Positions 1 through 5,828 of a stretch of 6,238 bases of DNA are shown piece after piece. Source of the stretch: Actinomycetes bacterium (GTDB lineage Bacteria > Actinomycetota > Acidimicrobiia > Acidimicrobiales > RAAP-2); assembly GCA_021777285.1 (NCBI GenBank), contig JAJYDR010000125.1, positions 1-6,238 on the forward strand, in the 5' to 3' direction. The notes beneath the pieces are model-generated. The model saw only the letters and a list, made by a program, of their open reading frames with translations. It searched no databases and was not told the origin of the DNA. The translations under genes and the position numbers were made by a program. The stretch's first letter is position 1; every line of letters starts with the position of its first letter.

Positions 1-270
1 CAGGGTCGTCTTGATGAGGCCCATCACGCGACAGAAGCCGCGTCGGATGTTCTGGGTGCTCGGGTTGCGCAAGTTGCCGAAGATGCTCTCGACGTGAGCG
101 CCGGCCGTACGAGGCCTGCCACTCGGGGCTGCCCCAGTAGTCGCGCTGGGCGAGCTTGATCAGCGGCACCCGCGACCACCGTCGTCGCCTGCGAGCAGGA
201 CCGCGGTGCGTAGGGACCGCTCGGCGGATTGGCGATGATGGGCAACCCTTCCGGATAGTCCGCCGCCAGC
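1..270 (-). pseudogene. Decayed transposase, C-terminal remnant (DDE type), two frameshifts
   Basis: Three pieces of one transposase C-terminus can be read on the minus strand in three different frames. The first (about 260-175) reads YPEGLPIIANPP and continues to a CSQATTVV stretch. The second (about 175-98) reads VPLIKLAQRDYWGSPEWQ and ends in YGRR. The third (about 105 to the window edge) reads HVESIFGNLRNPS and then RRGFCRVMGLIKTTL. Joined, they match the order I remember for the end of a common actinobacterial transposase: PEGLPIIANPP, YWGSPEW, SYxRRTxVExxFGxLKN, RRGxxRVxGxAKTxL. The frame changes near positions 172 and 100 mean that no intact protein can be made. The N-terminal half, with most catalytic residues, is not recognisable to the right of about 270, and the gene runs off the left edge. 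No terminal inverted repeat is visible. The family name is from memory; the reading of one protein split over three frames is direct. Confidence 0.75.
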
Positions 271-401
271 GGGCGCCGCACTGAGGTCTGTCCGCCCCGC
301 GGGCGAGTCGCCCTCCGTGGAGCCAAACGACGGACACGTTGACGACACCCGAATTTCGAGATTGGCGACGAGAACCATCATCGGACGTCTTGCTCTTGGT
401 G

Positions 402-1622
402 CTAATCCTTAAACTGCCTTCGTCGGTATTCGAGTCGCTTGATCCACGTGGACACCACCTGTTGGCCGAATGGGATCACTCCATTGCTGAGATCGCTCGC
501 TACCGTGGCGGTTGCGTCAAGCATGTCATCCAGAGTGGTCGCGGCTGCTCGAGGTGTGAGCCCGATCTCGTTGGCGAAGTCAAGCATCGTTCGGCGACTC
601 AGACCATCGAGTGATCCTTGGATCGGCAATGCAAGCGTCAAGTCACCGTAGGGAAGCGTCGAAGGCAAGTCGTATGCCGGAGCCACCCGCCACTCCCCTT
701 CCGGAGTCGCAAGCACAGAGATGTTCTTGGAGTGGACGTCACCGTTCCCGGTCAGCCATGCAAAGCAGAGCTGCCGATAGACATCGCGCACGGCCACGGG
801 GCTGGCCGCGCACACCTGGGCAACTGAAGCGACGAGCCGCTCTGAGCTCACGTTGTACTTGTCCGCCGGCCAGAGGTTCATCAATTGGCACGCATCCTCA
901 CAGGCTCTCGAGTGGGTTGTGCCCGCAGCGTCGCCGACCCGATCAAAGCGCCGAACGAGGAGTCCCCTTCGGCCCTCCGCGTCAGTCACGAGATCGGCCT
1001 CCGTTGTGGGGATTCCAGCCGATCGAGCGATCGTTAGGAAGTAGTGCTCGTTCTCGACAACATGCTCGTATTCAGGTGGATCGACCTTCAGAATGTAACG
1101 ACTGGCTGCCTGGGCGACCGGCACGGAAATCATGCGAGCGGACGCCTTTTCTTGAACGCCCGGTATTCCCGAGCGATCCACGACTCCCGCGTCGGTGAGG
1201 ACGTCGGCGAACCGAACCTCGCTGAACGAAGACTCGACAGTGATGAGTGCTTCGGCCTCGATGGGAATCTCTCCTTCGGGCACGACCTGAACATCTCCGA
1301 CGACATCACGGCCCACCGCGAGGAGAAGTGACAATTCATCATCCGCTGACGTCTTCACAAGTCGCCTCAGCGCCGTCAACCGTCTACCTTCAGGCAACAT
1401 TCCCGCGAAGAAGGCGGGCACCGCTCCGGCCTGATAGATAAGCGAGTCGGCCGAAATTGGAAGAGTCGTAGCGATAGCCATGCCATCCTCCGCGAACTCC
1501 GGCAGGTACGAGAACTCGGTCCCACGAGCGGTTCTTCGCAATTGAGCGGCGCGCCGCCCGGCCTTGAAGACGTCCGCGGCCTGAACCATCCGCGCTTCTG
1601 AGGCTGACTGTAGGTCAGTCAC
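402..1622 (-). CDS. hipA: HipA-family serine/threonine kinase toxin
   Basis: This 406-residue protein is a full-length HipA (E. coli HipA is 440). HipA kinases inactivate glutamyl-tRNA synthetase or related targets by phosphorylation and cause growth arrest and persistence; the target here is unknown. Residues 15-115 form the N-terminal subdomain, including FFAGMLPEGRRL (71-82). Residues 151-162 (SGIPGVQEKASA) match the P-loop/autophosphorylation loop. RYILKV (175-180) holds the ATP-binding lysine K179. LLVRRFDR (221-228) is the hinge region. GNGDVHSKN (292-300) is the catalytic loop with D295, and APAYDLPS (314-321) carries the metal-binding D318. All core kinase residues are present, so it should be active. 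The start is a GTG at 1622 that overlaps the hipB stop by 4 bases (GTGA), pointing to translational coupling. An internal Met12 is a possible later start. A transposase remnant follows the stop within about 130 bases. It is assigned to HipA rather than the split HipS/HipT type because both subdomains are in one chain. Confidence 0.95.
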   Translation of the reverse strand: MTDLQSASEARMVQAADVFKAGRRAAQLRRTARGTEFSYLPEFAEDGMAIATTLPISADSLIYQAGAVPAFFAGMLPEGRRLTALRRLVKTSADDELSLLLAVGRDVVGDVQVVPEGEIPIEAEALITVESSFSEVRFADVLTDAGVVDRSGIPGVQEKASARMISVPVAQAASRYILKVDPPEYEHVVENEHYFLTIARSAGIPTTEADLVTDAEGRRGLLVRRFDRVGDAAGTTHSRACEDACQLMNLWPADKYNVSSERLVASVAQVCAASPVAVRDVYRQLCFAWLTGNGDVHSKNISVLATPEGEWRVAPAYDLPSTLPYGDLTLALPIQGSLDGLSRRTMLDFANEIGLTPRAAATTLDDMLDATATVASDLSNGVIPFGQQVVSTWIKRLEYRRRQFKD

Positions 1623-1819
1623 GTGGACTTGACCTTGACTGTCATTTCGAGGCCTAAGACATTGAGAACATCGGCGACCTTGTCGAGGCGCACGGTTGGC
1701 TTGTCGCGCTCGATGAAGCGGACGAGACTCGGGGAGACGCCGGCGAGGTCGGCGACCTCTGCCTGATTGAGATGGAGTTCGCGGCGCCGACGCCTCACTT
1801 GTTCACCGAGGGTGCTCAT
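1619..1819 (-). CDS. hipB: HipB-family antitoxin, XRE helix-turn-helix repressor
   Basis: This small protein of 66 residues is almost entirely one helix-turn-helix domain of the Cro/C1 (XRE) type. Helices 2 and 3 fall in LNQAEVADLAGVSPSLVRFI (17-36), followed by ERDKPTVRLDKVADVLNVLG (37-56), the signature of the HipB/short antitoxin group. It should dimerise, bind the operators upstream of its own gene, and neutralise HipA. It is shorter than E. coli HipB (88 residues) and lacks that protein's flexible C-terminal tail; it ends in VKVKST. The ATG at 1819 was chosen because it has a strong ribosome site (GAGGAGG, 7 bases before the ATG) and matches the family's N-terminus. The longer in-frame reading up to 1948 would place two operators inside the gene. 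It is the first gene of a hipB-hipA operon and overlaps hipA by 4 bases. Confidence 0.93.
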   Translation of the reverse strand: MSTLGEQVRRRRRELHLNQAEVADLAGVSPSLVRFIERDKPTVRLDKVADVLNVLGLEMTVKVKST

Positions 1820-1884
1820 GCGCTGTCCTCCTCGACAACTCTGCCGGTGCCGCCCGTTCTGGCACTCCCTGCTACATCTCATCT

Positions 1885-1896
1885 CTACGATCGTAG
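1885..1896. promoter_or_regulatory. hipBA operator site 1 (perfect palindrome)
   Basis: CTACGATCGTAG is a perfect 12-bp palindrome, followed on the plus strand by TGA as in the other two copies. Its centre (1890/1891) is 66 bases beyond the end of hipB nearest to it. It is the most likely primary HipB site, by symmetry and by position between the candidate transcription start and the hipB ribosome site. Confidence 0.75.
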
Positions 1897-1917
1897 TGAT
1901 TTGATGTGGAGATCTAG

Positions 1918-1946
1918 AGTTTAGCGTACGGAACATAGATTTCGCC
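1918..1946 (-). promoter_or_regulatory. Candidate hipBA promoter
   Basis: On the minus strand a TAAACT hexamer (1923-1918) could serve as the -10 element, with transcription starting near 1911, about 90 bases before the hipB ATG. The -35 position, about 17 bases upstream (GGCGAA, 1946-1941), is poor. The location makes sense: palindrome 2 would cover the -35 side and palindrome 1 would lie just after the start point, so a bound repressor would block it. The -10 match is only moderate. Confidence 0.3.
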
Positions 1947-1956
1947 ACGATCGTAG
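1945..1956. promoter_or_regulatory. hipBA operator site 2 (one mismatch)
   Basis: CCACGATCGTAG differs from site 1 by one base (C for T at 1946), leaving a perfect 8-bp core ACGATCGT. TGA follows it, as in sites 1 and 3. The centre (1950/1951) is exactly 60 bp from that of site 1. It would overlap the -35 side of the candidate hipBA promoter. Confidence 0.72.
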
Positions 1957-2002
1957 TGAAATTTCAAATTCTTGGTCCTGTTCGTCCCACCAGAGCCACA
2001 AA

Positions 2003-2018
2003 CACTACGATTGTAGTG
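2003..2018. promoter_or_regulatory. hipBA operator site 3 (upstream)
   Basis: CACTACGATTGTAGTG has perfect 6-bp arms (CACTAC and GTAGTG) around an imperfect GATT centre, again followed by A on the plus strand. Its centre (2010/2011) lies 60 bp beyond site 2. No fourth site is seen at the next 60-bp step on either side (about 1830 or 2070). Confidence 0.7.
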
Positions 2019-2395
2019 AACGTACTGATGATTCGTATCGCAGGCGGCACCTTCGCGACGGCATTGTTGAACGGCCCAGACACCGGCAACTACCACCGGG
2101 AGGGTTCCCTGGCTTATCGCTGGTGCGGGCTCGCCTTCGCGCCGCCCTCAGTGATGGAGCAAATCCTCTCCCCCACGCGACCACGTCAGAGCCGTAATCG
2201 CTTGAGTCCCCCGGGCAGCCCCTCTGCCACGGCGGCACGTCGTGGAGGTTCGAGACGTCGACGCGATGGTGCACGATGGCACAGGGAAATATGTGGTGAG
2301 ATCCGCTCGAATCGCGTGGACACGCTCAGGAACCATCTCTCATTCCTCGGAAGTCGCGCGGCTTCCCGCCTTTTCGTCAACTCCCCGCCCTACGC
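2019..2395. other. Gene-poor region between hipBA operators and the membrane-protein gene
   Basis: No gene with a ribosome site or recognisable domain is seen on either strand. A plus-strand frame is open from 1956 to 2408, but its only notable part is the repeat at 2085-2390, whose second copy lies near 5829-6008. A short hairpin (GGAAG at 2349-2353, CTTCC at 2362-2366) is followed by TTTT on the plus strand; the second copy does not keep it. No clear terminator for the minus-strand gene ending at 2396 is visible. Confidence 0.5.
2085..2390 (+). repeat. Diverged direct repeat, copy A
   Basis: This copy shares three conserved blocks, in the same order and orientation, with copy B at 5829-6008. 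Block 1 (2085-2112) matches 5829-5856 at 20 of 28 bases. Block 2 (2296-2323) matches 5914-5941 at 23 of 28. Block 3 (2366-2389) matches 5984-6007 at 22 of 24. The 42 bases between blocks 2 and 3 are equal in length but poorly conserved (18 of 42). Copy A has about 126 extra bases between blocks 1 and 2. In one plus-strand frame both copies keep similar peptides (GxYxxEGSL, then CxEIxSNRVxT, then LFVNxPP), and several differences are synonymous. This suggests two decayed copies of a coding sequence or of a mobile element; I do not recognise the protein. Counts were made by eye. Confidence 0.65.
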
Positions 2396-3574
2396 TCATC
2401 CACTGTGAGACGGAACGATCCCTTGGCCTTTAGCGATTACGACCGGGCCATAATCGATCGAACCGACTTTTGTCGTCACGCCTTTCGTCGTGACGAGTTC
2501 TGCGCAAGAGACAAGATCGCCGGTCGACGGATTGAGTACGACCTGGAACGTCTCATTGGGGTTCAGACTTACCTGAACTGCCGTTCCCGTCGCCCCAGAT
2601 GAGAGAGCGACCGGTCCGACCAACGTGACGCCCGGCAGGTTCTCGGTGACCTGGTAGAGAGCGGAACCGAGTTTCGCCGACGCGTCTGGGAGCTGCAACA
2701 ACTGCTCTAGGATCGCCAACTGCTCACTCGGCGAGCAGCCGACCGACGATGTATTCGTGCCGTCGCTGATCGGGCAGGCCCCAGAGGCCGCGTTGACCGT
2801 GCCGTCGACGCCCAGGCGTCCCGCCGCCAACAGCGCCAGGATTCCGGCCGGACTCTGGGGCAGGTTGTTCACGTTGGCCGACGACGACACGAGTGTCTTC
2901 TGGGGCGAGGACGCGAGCGTCATGCCAAACCCCGAGTAGCCACTAACCGTCGAGGCGTACCCGCCGTAGCTGCTCGCGCTGTTGGTGTTCGCCGGATTGC
3001 CGCCGAGCTGATTCGATGAGTCTGACAACGCGCACGGGATGAAGGGTCGGCCAAGGGTGATCCAGCGGGCCTCGTCGGACGGGGAGATGAAGTGGCTGCC
3101 GCCGGCGTCGACCGGGGTCGGCGTTATCACCACCCGACCAGATCCATCACCGGCCGTCCAGCTCTGCATTGTTCCATCCGCGACATAGGTGAGCGGCGCT
3201 TCTCCCGGACTCATCGCAGGGCTACTCACCTGACACGTCAGGGAGATGGTGGACTGCTGGAAGTAGTACTGACCTGGGCCGAGAGGCGGGAAGGCCGCCT
3301 GGGGAGCGCTCTGGCTCGCCGCCGCCTTCAGTGTCGCGGCCAGCGCACTGGTCGGCATCCCGCTGAGTGCGATCACCAGAGTCATCGCCACCGCCACCAC
3401 GCCGCTGAGGCTCGCACCCCAGTAGAGGCGCGAACGCGAGTGGGCACGAACTGAGGGTTCATCGATTCGGTCGCGAATCTGCAGCCACAGCGCATCCATC
3501 ACACCATCGTCAAACTGATCCTCGTTGGCGGGATCGATGGCTCGCAAGAGCTCCTCTGGGAATGTGCTGGTCAT
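2396..3574 (-). CDS. Single-pass membrane protein, CU044_5270-like, probable sigma-factor regulator
   Basis: The 392-residue product has a cytoplasmic acidic N-terminus (1-45, EELLRAIDPANEDQFDDG), a basic stretch RAHSRSRLYW (43-52), one transmembrane helix (about 53-76) and a large outer domain. The end of the outer domain (ALYQVTENLPGVTLVG, 305-320, then FQVVLNPSTGDLVS, 343-356) resembles the C-terminus of the actinobacterial CU044_5270 family, which is often encoded next to sigma factors. A serine/glycine/asparagine-rich stretch (about 184-238) looks flexible. Five outer cysteines (114, 181, 267, 280, 357) could form disulfides. There is no HxxxCxxC zinc motif, so it is not a classical ZAS anti-sigma factor. 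The ATG at 3574 overlaps the sigma stop by 4 bases (ATGA) and has AAGGAGG 5 bases upstream; the open frame to 3967 is a shadow of the sigma gene. It may hold the sigma factor at the membrane and release it on an outside signal. The role is inferred from coupling; the membrane topology is well supported. Confidence 0.85.
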   Translation of the reverse strand: MTSTFPEELLRAIDPANEDQFDDGVMDALWLQIRDRIDEPSVRAHSRSRLYWGASLSGVVAVAMTLVIALSGMPTSALAATLKAAASQSAPQAAFPPLGPGQYYFQQSTISLTCQVSSPAMSPGEAPLTYVADGTMQSWTAGDGSGRVVITPTPVDAGGSHFISPSDEARWITLGRPFIPCALSDSSNQLGGNPANTNSASSYGGYASTVSGYSGFGMTLASSPQKTLVSSSANVNNLPQSPAGILALLAAGRLGVDGTVNAASGACPISDGTNTSSVGCSPSEQLAILEQLLQLPDASAKLGSALYQVTENLPGVTLVGPVALSSGATGTAVQVSLNPNETFQVVLNPSTGDLVSCAELVTTKGVTTKVGSIDYGPVVIAKGQGIVPSHSG

Positions 3575-4128
3575 GATTCCTCCTTGAACTGCGGTGCTTG
3601 GGGGACGGACGATTCGCTGGACGACATACGACTCGGAACGGTGGCGCGTAGCCGGGCGTGAGCCCGATGAAGTCGGACGTTGAACGCGTTGACCGAACAT
3701 CCCAGGACCTCGGCGGCGGCGGAGCGCGACAGACCCTCCCAGTAGATGAGGCGCAAGACCTCTTGATCGCCGGTACTCAGTGCCGCGAACGACTTGGAGA
3801 TGTCGATGACGTCCTCGAGGTCGAACTCGTCCGTCACCCGCAGGTCGGGCAGCTCGACCGACACCGGCGCGCGGCCAAGGCGGCGGCGTTCGTGGGATAC
3901 CTCGAAGCTCGCGATCCGATAGAGCCAGGGCAGCGACGGAGCATCCACCGAGGCGAACTTCTTCCACGCGGCCACGAACGCCGCCGCGACCACTTCGTCA
4001 CGTGAGCTCGAGGGAACGCGACGGGCGACGTACCGAGAGAGGGCCGAGACGTTGTCTCGGTAGAACTCCTCAAACCGGCGAAGGGTCCTGGCCTCTGGTG
4101 GCTCCGCTGGTCGACGTCCTTGTCCCAT
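3571..4128 (-). CDS. ECF-type RNA polymerase sigma factor
   Basis: A 185-residue sigma-70 family protein with only regions 2 and 4, as in extracytoplasmic function (ECF) sigma factors. Region 2 spans about 19-86: FEEFYRDNVSALSRYVARRV (19-38), the core-binding part FVAAWKKF (51-58), and the promoter -10 recognition part LPWLYRIASFEVSHERRR (66-83). Region 4 spans about 112-163, with the helix-turn-helix GLSRSAAAEVLGCSVNAFNV (132-151) followed by RLHRAHARLR for -35 binding. A variable linker (87-111) is acidic. The 22-residue tail is serine-rich and has no SnoaL-like domain, which argues against ECF41-type. The ATG at 4128 has GAGG 8 bases upstream. It is first in a two-gene operon with the membrane protein at 3574-2396 (4-base overlap). 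Target promoters cannot be told from this window, and no convincing autoregulated ECF promoter was found upstream. Confidence 0.93.
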   Translation of the reverse strand: MGQGRRPAEPPEARTLRRFEEFYRDNVSALSRYVARRVPSSSRDEVVAAAFVAAWKKFASVDAPSLPWLYRIASFEVSHERRRLGRAPVSVELPDLRVTDEFDLEDVIDISKSFAALSTGDQEVLRLIYWEGLSRSAAAEVLGCSVNAFNVRLHRAHARLRATVPSRMSSSESSVPQAPQFKEES

Positions 4129-4298
4129 AGTGCTACCTCGTTTACACCCGAAGTACCACGTTCATTACAGGACGGCGGAGACGGTCGCGGCGGGCGAGCG
4201 TAGAAGATTGACGCGTGGACATTCGGCGGGTGTGGGCCTTTCTGGTTGATGAGTGCCCAATTGCGGTCTGATCGAAGGATGTGGTGACCCCGTACATC
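4129..4298. other. Divergent intergenic region, sigma operon side
   Basis: This stretch must hold the sigma-operon promoter. On the minus strand, TGTAAT and TGTAAA occur 17 bases apart about 10 to 40 bases before the sigma ATG, but the upstream hexamer matches a -35 element poorly. A TGAACG just after it recalls the GGAAC core of ECF promoters, without a properly spaced -10. No RNA gene or palindrome stands out. Confidence 0.3.
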
Positions 4299-4300
4299 AA

Positions 4301-4319
4301 TAGGACACTCTCGGTCCTA
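4301..4319. promoter_or_regulatory. ATPase operator, dyad 1
   Basis: TAGGAC-N7-GTCCTA, with 6-bp perfect arms and its centre at 4310. It occupies the space between the -10 hexamer and the -35 position of the ATPase promoter and shares bases with the -10. With dyad 2 it forms a tandem pair 22 bp apart, about two helical turns, so two protein dimers could sit on the same face of the DNA. Confidence 0.75.
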
Positions 4320-4323
4320 TACT
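4318..4323 (+). promoter_or_regulatory. -10 element of the ATPase gene, probably leaderless
   Basis: TATACT matches the TATAAT consensus at five of six bases and ends 7 bases before the A of the ATG at 4331. Transcription would then start at or within a base or so of the start codon, giving a leaderless mRNA, a common arrangement in Actinomycetota. The -35 position (about 4295-4300, CATCAA) is poor. An AGGA at 4324-4327 lies only 3 bases from the ATG and is part of a dyad arm, so it is unlikely to be a working ribosome site. Confidence 0.6.
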
Positions 4324-4341
4324 AGGACAGATGGTGTCCTA
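4323..4341. promoter_or_regulatory. ATPase operator, dyad 2, overlapping the start codon
   Basis: TAGGACA-N5-TGTCCTA, with 7-bp perfect arms and its centre at 4332, inside the ATG (4331-4333). Its right arm is read as codons 2 to 4 of the ATPase. A protein bound here would cover the transcription start point. The outer arms of dyads 1 and 2 also form a longer 10-bp inverted repeat, AATAGGACAC (4299-4308) with GTGTCCTATT (4334-4343). Confidence 0.78.
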
Positions 4342-5512
4342 TTCCCGAATTCCCAGCCAAGAGCTGTTCCCCACGAAAGGACCAGTGCCGCCCGGCCAAC
4401 TCATAGGTCGCTCTGAAGCGATTGCGGCCCTCCAGTCACAACTGGCTGCCGGCAGCCACCAGATTCTCGCTGGTCCGCGACGAACTGGCAAGACGAGCAT
4501 CTGCGACGCAGTCATCGCACGCCTGAAGAAGGGCGGAGACTACGTGGTTGCCGTGGATCTCTTCGAGGTGGGGTCGCTCTCGAACCTTGCCGAGCTGATT
4601 GCCCGCGGTGCGATTGCCAATCGCCCGGGGGTGAAGAAGGTTCTACCCGTGCTGCTGCGATCAGCTCGATGGGTCGGCCGAGCTGCGCAAGTCTCGGCAA
4701 CACTCAAGGGCGAGTTCGGCACCGAGATCGAGTTTGCGTTCGCGCCATCACGGAGCCAGAAGACACCCATGCAGCAATTGGACTACGCGCTGCGACTCCT
4801 CGAGAGGCTCGCGACTGCTGACGGCCACCAGCTCGTTCTCTACCTAGATGAGTTCCAAGAAGTCGAGACCCCCCTCCTTCGTTTCGGTGACCCTGACCTC
4901 CTCACCAAGAGCATGCGCTCGATCCTCCAGCGATCGCCTCATGTGACGTGCCTCTTCGCGGGCTCCGTCGAACACATGATGAAGGGCCTCTTTGCGGCGG
5001 AGAAGAGGGCCTTCTACCAATTCGGGGGCTTCTTCTCCCTCGATCCAATCGACGAGACGGCGTGGAAAGCGGGTCTTCGCAAGGCCTATCAGCGCGACAA
5101 GACCACCATCACGGACACGGCCCTCGACCACATCATCGCGACGAGTGAAGGGGCGCCTCGTGCCACCATGTTATTGGCGCAGCAAGCACACGTCGTTGCC
5201 GTCGAGAAGGGCATCTTTTCCATCGATCTTCCCGAGGTCTACCAAGGCATCGAATACGCGATGGCCACAGAGCGGCAGCCTCACGAAGCCGATGTGGCCC
5301 GCATCCGCGCGCTTCGAACCAATGCATTGAGGGTGGCGCAACGGGTGGCGCGTGGAGAGCCGCCGTACGGTTCTGGCATTGACTCAAAGCAGGTGACTCG
5401 CGCTCTGGACTCAATGAGAAACGCAGGCATCGTGGTTCAAGAACGGGCGCGCGAGTGGCGCCTGGTTGACCCGCTTCTTGGCCGCTACCTTTCAGCCTTT
5501 CCGGCCGTCTGA
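4331..5512 (+). CDS. Archaeal-type AAA/STAND ATPase with C-terminal winged helix
   Basis: This 393-residue protein is a P-loop NTPase of the archaeal ATPase group (COG1672-like). The entry motif PPGQLIGRSEAIAALQ (20-35) leads to Walker A, GPRRTGKTS (48-56, K54). Walker B is LVLYLDEFQEV (168-178, D173 and E174), and LFAGSVEHMM (208-217) fits sensor 1. KRAFYQFGGFFSLDPI (225-240) is the typical segment after it. An alpha-helical lid follows (about 242-315), including SEGAPRATMLLAQQ (272-285). The end (about 345-390, SKQVTRALDSMRNAGIVVQ, then WRLVDPLLGRYL) looks like a winged helix. All catalytic motifs are intact. These proteins are often stand-alone or linked to defence, mobile elements or signalling, and their substrates are mostly unknown. 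There is no partner gene downstream. The ATG at 4331 fits the -10 element 7 bases upstream; no earlier in-frame start looks better. The winged helix might act on its own operator, but that is inference. Confidence 0.9.
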   Translation: MVSYSRIPSQELFPTKGPVPPGQLIGRSEAIAALQSQLAAGSHQILAGPRRTGKTSICDAVIARLKKGGDYVVAVDLFEVGSLSNLAELIARGAIANRPGVKKVLPVLLRSARWVGRAAQVSATLKGEFGTEIEFAFAPSRSQKTPMQQLDYALRLLERLATADGHQLVLYLDEFQEVETPLLRFGDPDLLTKSMRSILQRSPHVTCLFAGSVEHMMKGLFAAEKRAFYQFGGFFSLDPIDETAWKAGLRKAYQRDKTTITDTALDHIIATSEGAPRATMLLAQQAHVVAVEKGIFSIDLPEVYQGIEYAMATERQPHEADVARIRALRTNALRVAQRVARGEPPYGSGIDSKQVTRALDSMRNAGIVVQERAREWRLVDPLLGRYLSAFPAV

Positions 5513-5828
5513 TTCGGCGGAGTCGGGTAGACGCGCTCGATTTCGAGGGGCACTTATGCGTGATTCAGGACGCGGAGGGGGTTCCGGCACTGATTCACGA
5601 CGCGCCGCACCTGCTCGGAAGACCACACTGAGACCGGAACTCAGTGCAGCCATTGCCGGTGAGGGAGCGCTGAACGAGCCACCGGCGAAGTGGCTACGGC
5701 GGCCTGACGAACCTTGTGATTTCACGCGGCCGCTCGCCGACTGGTTCACTAGTTCCCAGTGCCACCTGGCGAGTCGCGACGGTCACGAGAATCTGGCGTG
5801 AGGTACCCGCCACCGGGGCGCTGTACGG
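5513..5828. other. Non-coding stretch after the ATPase
   Basis: No convincing gene or terminator is seen. A small hairpin (CTCGA at 5536-5540, TCGAG at 5543-5547) follows the ATPase stop but has no T-run. A 14-base direct repeat, TGATTCA[G/C]GACGCG, occurs near 5562 and 5591. An ORF from 5556 to 5801 has a weak GAGGGG upstream, but its Arg/Pro/Gly/Ala-rich product has no recognisable pattern. Confidence 0.45.
5655..5686. repeat. Inverted repeat GCCGGTG/CACCGGC
   Basis: Seven-base perfect arms (5655-5661 and 5680-5686) flank an 18-base loop about 140 bases after the ATPase stop. No T-run follows, so it is a weak candidate for an intrinsic terminator. It could stabilise a transcript end or be chance in GC-rich DNA. 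Confidence 0.3.

Noticed and set aside
611..1198. 195-codon plus-strand ORF opposite hipA
   Set aside because: It is antisense to a confident HipA, has no domain pattern, and is rich in Arg/Ser/Pro as expected of a shadow frame in GC-rich DNA.
1820..1948. N-terminal extension of hipB to 1948
   Set aside because: It would put operator 1 and part of operator 2 inside the gene, has no family similarity, and ignores the strong ribosome site just before the ATG at 1819.
1885..2018. The three evenly spaced palindromes as a short CRISPR-like array
   Set aside because: The repeats are only 12-16 bp, palindromic and directly upstream of a repressor gene; no cas genes are present. Operators explain them better.
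2240..2262. GGTTCGAGA resembling a tRNA T-loop
   Set aside because: The flanking bases do not pair as a T-stem and no acceptor, D or anticodon arm can be found around it.
2349..2374. GGAAG-N8-CTTCC hairpin followed by TTTT as a terminator
   Set aside because: The stem is only 5 bp, the T-run is short and offset, and the equivalent part of repeat copy B does not keep the hairpin.
1956..2408. 150-codon plus-strand ORF as an intact gene
   Set aside because: It starts inside hipBA operator 2 with no ribosome site, and its first part has no pattern; only the repeat segment (2085-2390) is notable.
3575..3967. N-terminal extension of the membrane-protein gene
   Set aside because: It runs inside the sigma gene in another frame; the ATG at 3574 has a strong ribosome site and an ATGA overlap.
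5556..5801. 81-codon plus-strand ORF after the ATPase
   Set aside because: Its composition is typical of chance frames, it has no motif, and the GAGGGG upstream is only a partial ribosome site.
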